Assembly (NCBI GenBank): GCA_004193555.1
Contig: RPGP01000040.1
Span: 501,127 to 565,126 of the forward strand
DNA from: Desulfobacteraceae bacterium Eth-SRB1
Lineage (GTDB): Bacteria; Desulfobacterota; Desulfobacteria; Desulfobacterales; ETH-SRB1
DNA: 64,000 nt
Direction of reading: 5' to 3'
Part shown: positions 60,778-64,000 of the stretch, piece by piece
Layout: each line of letters starts with the position of its first letter
How positions within the stretch are numbered: position 1 is the stretch's first letter
The notes under the pieces: model-generated
Database searches by the model: none
What the model saw: only the letters and a program-made list of their open reading frames with translations
What the model was told of the DNA's origin: nothing
Translations under genes and position numbers: made by a program

Positions 60778-62226
60778 TTATCCCTCAAACCTCACAAAGA
60801 TTGGATTGGAAACGAGTGTACCACAGCCGCGCATATCCATCCTGTAATATATCCTTTCGCCGGGCTGAAAATACCTGTCCTCATAATCGATCCGCATGGG
60901 CAGCACTCCTTCAAAAATCTTAACCAATTTCCCCGACCTTATCAACCGCACTTTTACCTTTCTCTCTGAGACCTCTGCGGCTGAAAGGGAGATCCTGATT
61001 CTTGGGCTCTCTTTTAATGAGATTTCGTCCCCTGAAATGCCTTTGTTTTTACCGTCGGATGAACGGACAGAAAATTCATCAAGCCTGACGAACTGCGGGT
61101 ATCCACCCCTGTACGCATACATTTTCCCATTTTTCAGCGCTTCCATAACGCCTTTTCTGCTTTTTTCCCGAACAAAGAAAACAGTCGGAAAATTCCCTAA
61201 TTTTTCCCCGGCCCCGCCTTCCTCATGAAAATCCGCCGTGGATATTCCCCAGACCGGTCTGCTTCTTGTCCCCCTGCAATATGCAGTCAAGACTCTATCC
61301 CATACATTCCCCGGCTCTGTGACAGTTATGTTGTCCCCGTAAAGAGCGGCAAACCCCGTATAACCTTCAGACTCCTCCAGCACTTCCGGATGAGGGGGTG
61401 TGCTAACAAAAATCGGGCCCATTTTTCTGACACCGGAGTTCGTTTCCGGATAGTTCCAGAAGGTCAGTCCCCCTCTCGAATTCACGTAATCCGTCAAAAG
61501 CCGGTAAGGGGCCGTCCCCTGGTCGCCATGATACTGATCAAAGGGGGAACTCCTGAATGGATTGCTGTTAATAATAAAAGCTGCACCCAAAATCAGGGAA
61601 ATTACACCGCATGCTCTGCAAAACCCCCTTTTTCTGACAAGAAAAATTGAAGCCAGAATAAAGACCAGCCCCGGCAGTACCCCGAAAACAGCGGCGCGCA
61701 TATACTGAGTGGAAAAGCCATTGTGCAGGATGGGAAGATTTTCGTAATCTTCAGGGTTTTTCATCCCTATGGTCAGAATTCGTTTTTCATGGTCATGAGC
61801 GGTAAGATTTTTTTTGAAATAGGAACCGGTCCAGTAATAAAAAGCAGCCGTCTCCGAACCGGGAATGATGACCATATCACTGTACTTTTCCTGCACCCTT
61901 TTGATTGAATCAAGATAAGCCTTTGCGCCATTTTTGTTTATGGAAGGCAGATCTACCCTTTTTCTGAGTATATTCCTGAAAGGGGGCAAGCCATATTCCA
62001 TAGCCATCCTGTCGTGGTCATTGATAACAATGACCTCAAATCCCCTGTCCTTTGCCATTTGAGCAAGGGTTTCTATATCATAAGCGCCATCACTGAACGT
62101 ACTGCGAAGATCAATAAGGCCGGCAACCTGCTGATATGAAGCCCCGTGGGAGGCAACAGGCAAAAGCAACAATGCAACGATCGAAAAAATGAGGAGGTAT
62201 TTTTTTGTTTTGAAAGGTTTTTCCAT
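60778..62226 (-). CDS. PHP-domain-like protein with membrane segments
   Basis: 482 aa. Signal anchor (KYLLIFSIVALLLLPVASHG), then GLIDLRSTFSDGAYDIETLA and VIVINDHDRMAMEYG. The PHP fold is clear, but the usual HxH of motif I is R-S here, so metal binding is altered. Two central membrane helices (AAVFGVLPGLVFILASIFLV, ACGVISLILGAAFII) split the domain; GISTADFHEEGGAGE is the later PHP motif. Similar proteins occur in exopolysaccharide clusters; activity is unknown. Confidence 0.8.
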   Translation of the reverse strand: MEKPFKTKKYLLIFSIVALLLLPVASHGASYQQVAGLIDLRSTFSDGAYDIETLAQMAKDRGFEVIVINDHDRMAMEYGLPPFRNILRKRVDLPSINKNGAKAYLDSIKRVQEKYSDMVIIPGSETAAFYYWTGSYFKKNLTAHDHEKRILTIGMKNPEDYENLPILHNGFSTQYMRAAVFGVLPGLVFILASIFLVRKRGFCRACGVISLILGAAFIINSNPFRSSPFDQYHGDQGTAPYRLLTDYVNSRGGLTFWNYPETNSGVRKMGPIFVSTPPHPEVLEESEGYTGFAALYGDNITVTEPGNVWDRVLTAYCRGTRSRPVWGISTADFHEEGGAGEKLGNFPTVFFVREKSRKGVMEALKNGKMYAYRGGYPQFVRLDEFSVRSSDGKNKGISGDEISLKESPRIRISLSAAEVSERKVKVRLIRSGKLVKIFEGVLPMRIDYEDRYFQPGERIYYRMDMRGCGTLVSNPIFVRFEG

Positions 62227-62227
62227 A

Positions 62228-63424
62228 TCAGATCGCTATATCCTTTTCCTGCAACAACTCATGGTATAACTGATCAATTTTTTGTACCATCACATCCGCA
62301 CCGTAATCGATGGCTATCTTTCCCCCGTATTCCCCCATTTCTTCTCTTTTCCCGGGATCATCAAGAAGTTCTTTTATTCTCGCGGCCAGGGCATCTACAT
62401 CACCAACAGGAACCAGATACCCGTTTTCGCCATCAACAACAAGATCGGGGATCCCGCCTATATTACTCGCCACAATCGGCTTCCCTAATGCCATGGCTTC
62501 GACAAGCACCCGCCCCATTCCCTCATTAAGCGATGGGAGCACAAATATGTCAAATATTGACATTACTTCAGCCACATCCGGCCGCCAGCCCAAAAACTTT
62601 ACATTCTCCTCTATGCCCAACCTGGAAGTCATATTTTTGAGCTCATCTGAAAGTTCACCATCGCCCAAAAATACAAAGGTTGTATCCGGCCTGGAACTAA
62701 CAATTTTCCCTGCCGCCTCAATCAGGTATCTGTGCCCCTTTACATGTGTGAGCCTGCCGGCTGTATCAACAACAAGATTGCCTTCGGGAATCCCCAGCCT
62801 TCTTTTCATTGCCGCAGAATCAACAGAAGTATTGGAGAACCTATCCAGATCAACGCCACTATGAACCACTGAAAACTTATCCTCAGAGGCAATACGGAAA
62901 TGAAGATGATCCTTTTTTTCCTGCTCTGTAAGCGCGATAATCTTATCCGTAATACAGGCCGTCAATCTTTCAAGAACAATATAGAATGAAGTCCTACACC
63001 TGCCGGAGTAGCCCCAGAATACATGGCCGTGCGGGGTATGAATAATTACAGGAACTCGGGCAAAAAATGCCGCCCATCTACCTAATATTCCAGCTTTGGA
63101 AGTATGGGTATGAACGATATCGGGGCGCTCATGTCGCAGTATTTTAATCAGGGCGAAAAATGTCTTTAAATCATAAAAAGGGTGAATTCTCCTTATAAGG
63201 CTTGGAATTGTTATGATGCTGATCCCTTCCCTTTTTGCCTCTCTTACGATTTCCTCTACAGCCCTGGCTTCATCTTCCGCCATATTTGACTCAACGGAAA
63301 GCCCTCTAACCAGAATGATATCATACATCTCCCTGCCAAGACCCCTCACAGTCAAAAGGGTATTCTCGGCAGAACCGCCTTTATCCAGACGGGTAATGAT
63401 ATGTGCAACCTTTATCTTTTCCAA
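62228..63424 (-). CDS. GT4-family glycosyltransferase, copy 2 (probable parent copy)
   Basis: Same architecture as the gene at 51054-52235 (HTHTSKAGILGRWAAFFARV, EGMGRVLVEAMALGK). Over the first 300 residues only about 15 differ; the last 90 differ strongly (DLVVDGENGYLVPVGDVDAL, AARIKELLDDPGKREEMGEY). It starts at TTG 63424, five bases after the asnB-like stop, so it is in its native operon position. Confidence 0.92.
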   Translation of the reverse strand: MEKIKVAHIITRLDKGGSAENTLLTVRGLGREMYDIILVRGLSVESNMAEDEARAVEEIVREAKREGISIITIPSLIRRIHPFYDLKTFFALIKILRHERPDIVHTHTSKAGILGRWAAFFARVPVIIHTPHGHVFWGYSGRCRTSFYIVLERLTACITDKIIALTEQEKKDHLHFRIASEDKFSVVHSGVDLDRFSNTSVDSAAMKRRLGIPEGNLVVDTAGRLTHVKGHRYLIEAAGKIVSSRPDTTFVFLGDGELSDELKNMTSRLGIEENVKFLGWRPDVAEVMSIFDIFVLPSLNEGMGRVLVEAMALGKPIVASNIGGIPDLVVDGENGYLVPVGDVDALAARIKELLDDPGKREEMGEYGGKIAIDYGADVMVQKIDQLYHELLQEKDIAI

Positions 63425-63429
63425 TAATA

Positions 63430-64000
63430 TTACCCTTCCATATAATTGGAATACCAGACCTGGAAGACTATCAGGTTCCAGACCTGCCAGGATGTATCAG
63501 AATGATTTGAAATAAGATTGCTGATCATATTTTCAATAACATTATAATCAAAAATTCCTTGCTTAACAATCAAATCTCTCGACAGATATTCGTCAATCAA
63601 GTATTTCAAGTCAGACTTCAGCCACTTGCTGATCGGCATTTCAAATCCCCATTTAGGTCTGTTATGCAAAGATTTCGGCAAAATATCCTTAAAGGTTTCC
63701 AGTAGAATATATTTCCCCTTACCATTTTTGATCTTCCAGCGTCCGCCAATGGAAAAGGCCAGCTCACATACCCGATGATCCAGAAAAGGAACCCTGACCT
63801 CAAGGGAATTAAGCATGCTCATGGCGTCCACTTTTTTCAACATATCTCCGGGAAGCGATTCCTTTACATCCGCATAGAGCATCCGGTTAATGTCATCGGC
63901 ATCTATCTCGTTTAACCTTTCCGACAGTATCTTCTTTCCGAGGTCGTGGTTAACTTCCGCTGTTCCAACAAAAATGCTTTTTCTCAAATCCCGGGAAAAT
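63430..64000 (-). CDS. Asparagine-synthase-like protein (asnB), 5' partial
   Basis: The C-terminal part of the AsnB synthetase domain is visible: MLKKVDAMSMLNSLEVRVPF, LDHRVCELAFSIGGRWKIKN, NRPKWGFEMPISKWLKSDLK. The N-terminal glutaminase part lies beyond the window edge. In polysaccharide clusters such proteins amidate sugars or peptides. Its last 8 codons (WYSNYMEG-stop) are duplicated upstream of GT4 copy 1. Confidence 0.88.
   Translation of the reverse strand, partial: FSRDLRKSIFVGTAEVNHDLGKKILSERLNEIDADDINRMLYADVKESLPGDMLKKVDAMSMLNSLEVRVPFLDHRVCELAFSIGGRWKIKNGKGKYILLETFKDILPKSLHNRPKWGFEMPISKWLKSDLKYLIDEYLSRDLIVKQGIFDYNVIENMISNLISNHSDTSWQVWNLIVFQVWYSNYMEG

Noticed and set aside
1-64000. 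tRNA or rRNA genes
   Set aside because: No cloverleaf or conserved rRNA stretch was recognised by eye; a tRNAscan or covariance search would be decisive.

Overview
The window looks like a piece of chromosome from a Gram-negative, moderately AT-rich bacterium, most likely a member of the Desulfobacterota (Deltaproteobacteria-like, for example Desulfobacterales) or an environmental relative. This is inferred from gene content: kdsB (LPS), a long-form hisG next to hisI, larB, an aat-clpA-clpS block, secA with a C-terminal zinc motif, and a polysaccharide cluster. No rRNA, tRNA or CRISPR array was seen. The sequence is packed with short palindromic and tandem repeats between genes.

Layout. 0-19.6 kb: mostly housekeeping and conserved genes. 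These are a VTT membrane protein, an unknown 361-aa protein, a GNAT acetyltransferase, an OmpR-type two-component system, a conserved 632-aa protein, a glycosyltransferase-HAD-DUF89 operon, two CNNM/CorC-type membrane proteins, a TrpF-like protein with a repeat-derived tail, efp, guaA, a coiled-coil membrane protein, kdsB and larB. 19.7-32 kb: a defence and mobility island on the minus strand. It holds a decayed type III-like restriction locus (mod', kilA-N', res'), then integron-type gene cassettes (a nuclease-like gene, an Abi_C gene and a phd-txe toxin-antitoxin pair) separated by attC sites. An intact type III mod-res pair with radC, a UPF0175/PIN pair and AbiEii-like remnants follow. No integrase gene is in the window.

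32-46.3 kb: housekeeping on the minus strand: aat, clpA, clpS, secA, an M23 peptidase, a truncated IS1380-type transposase, HNH, ATP-grasp, era, engB, an aminotransferase, hisG and hisI. 46.6-64 kb: a surface-polysaccharide cluster read right to left: asnB-like, GT4, PHP-like, GT4, NodB-like, GT4, WbqC, PIG-L, DegT and a WecA/MraY-like initiating transferase. It is interrupted at 54.3-60.8 kb by toxin-antitoxin pairs, pseudogenes and MITE-like elements. Parts of the cluster are duplicated: GT4 twice, plus a broken second wbqC.

The most notable signals are: (1) four attC sites whose end boxes pair exactly with the start of the cassette each one belongs to, marking three complete cassettes with no integrase in view; (2) several families of small GTAA-ended elements with 8-bp target duplications, one of which keeps its ends while swapping the hairpin inside; and (3) the uncharacterised glycosyltransferase-HAD-DUF89 operon.
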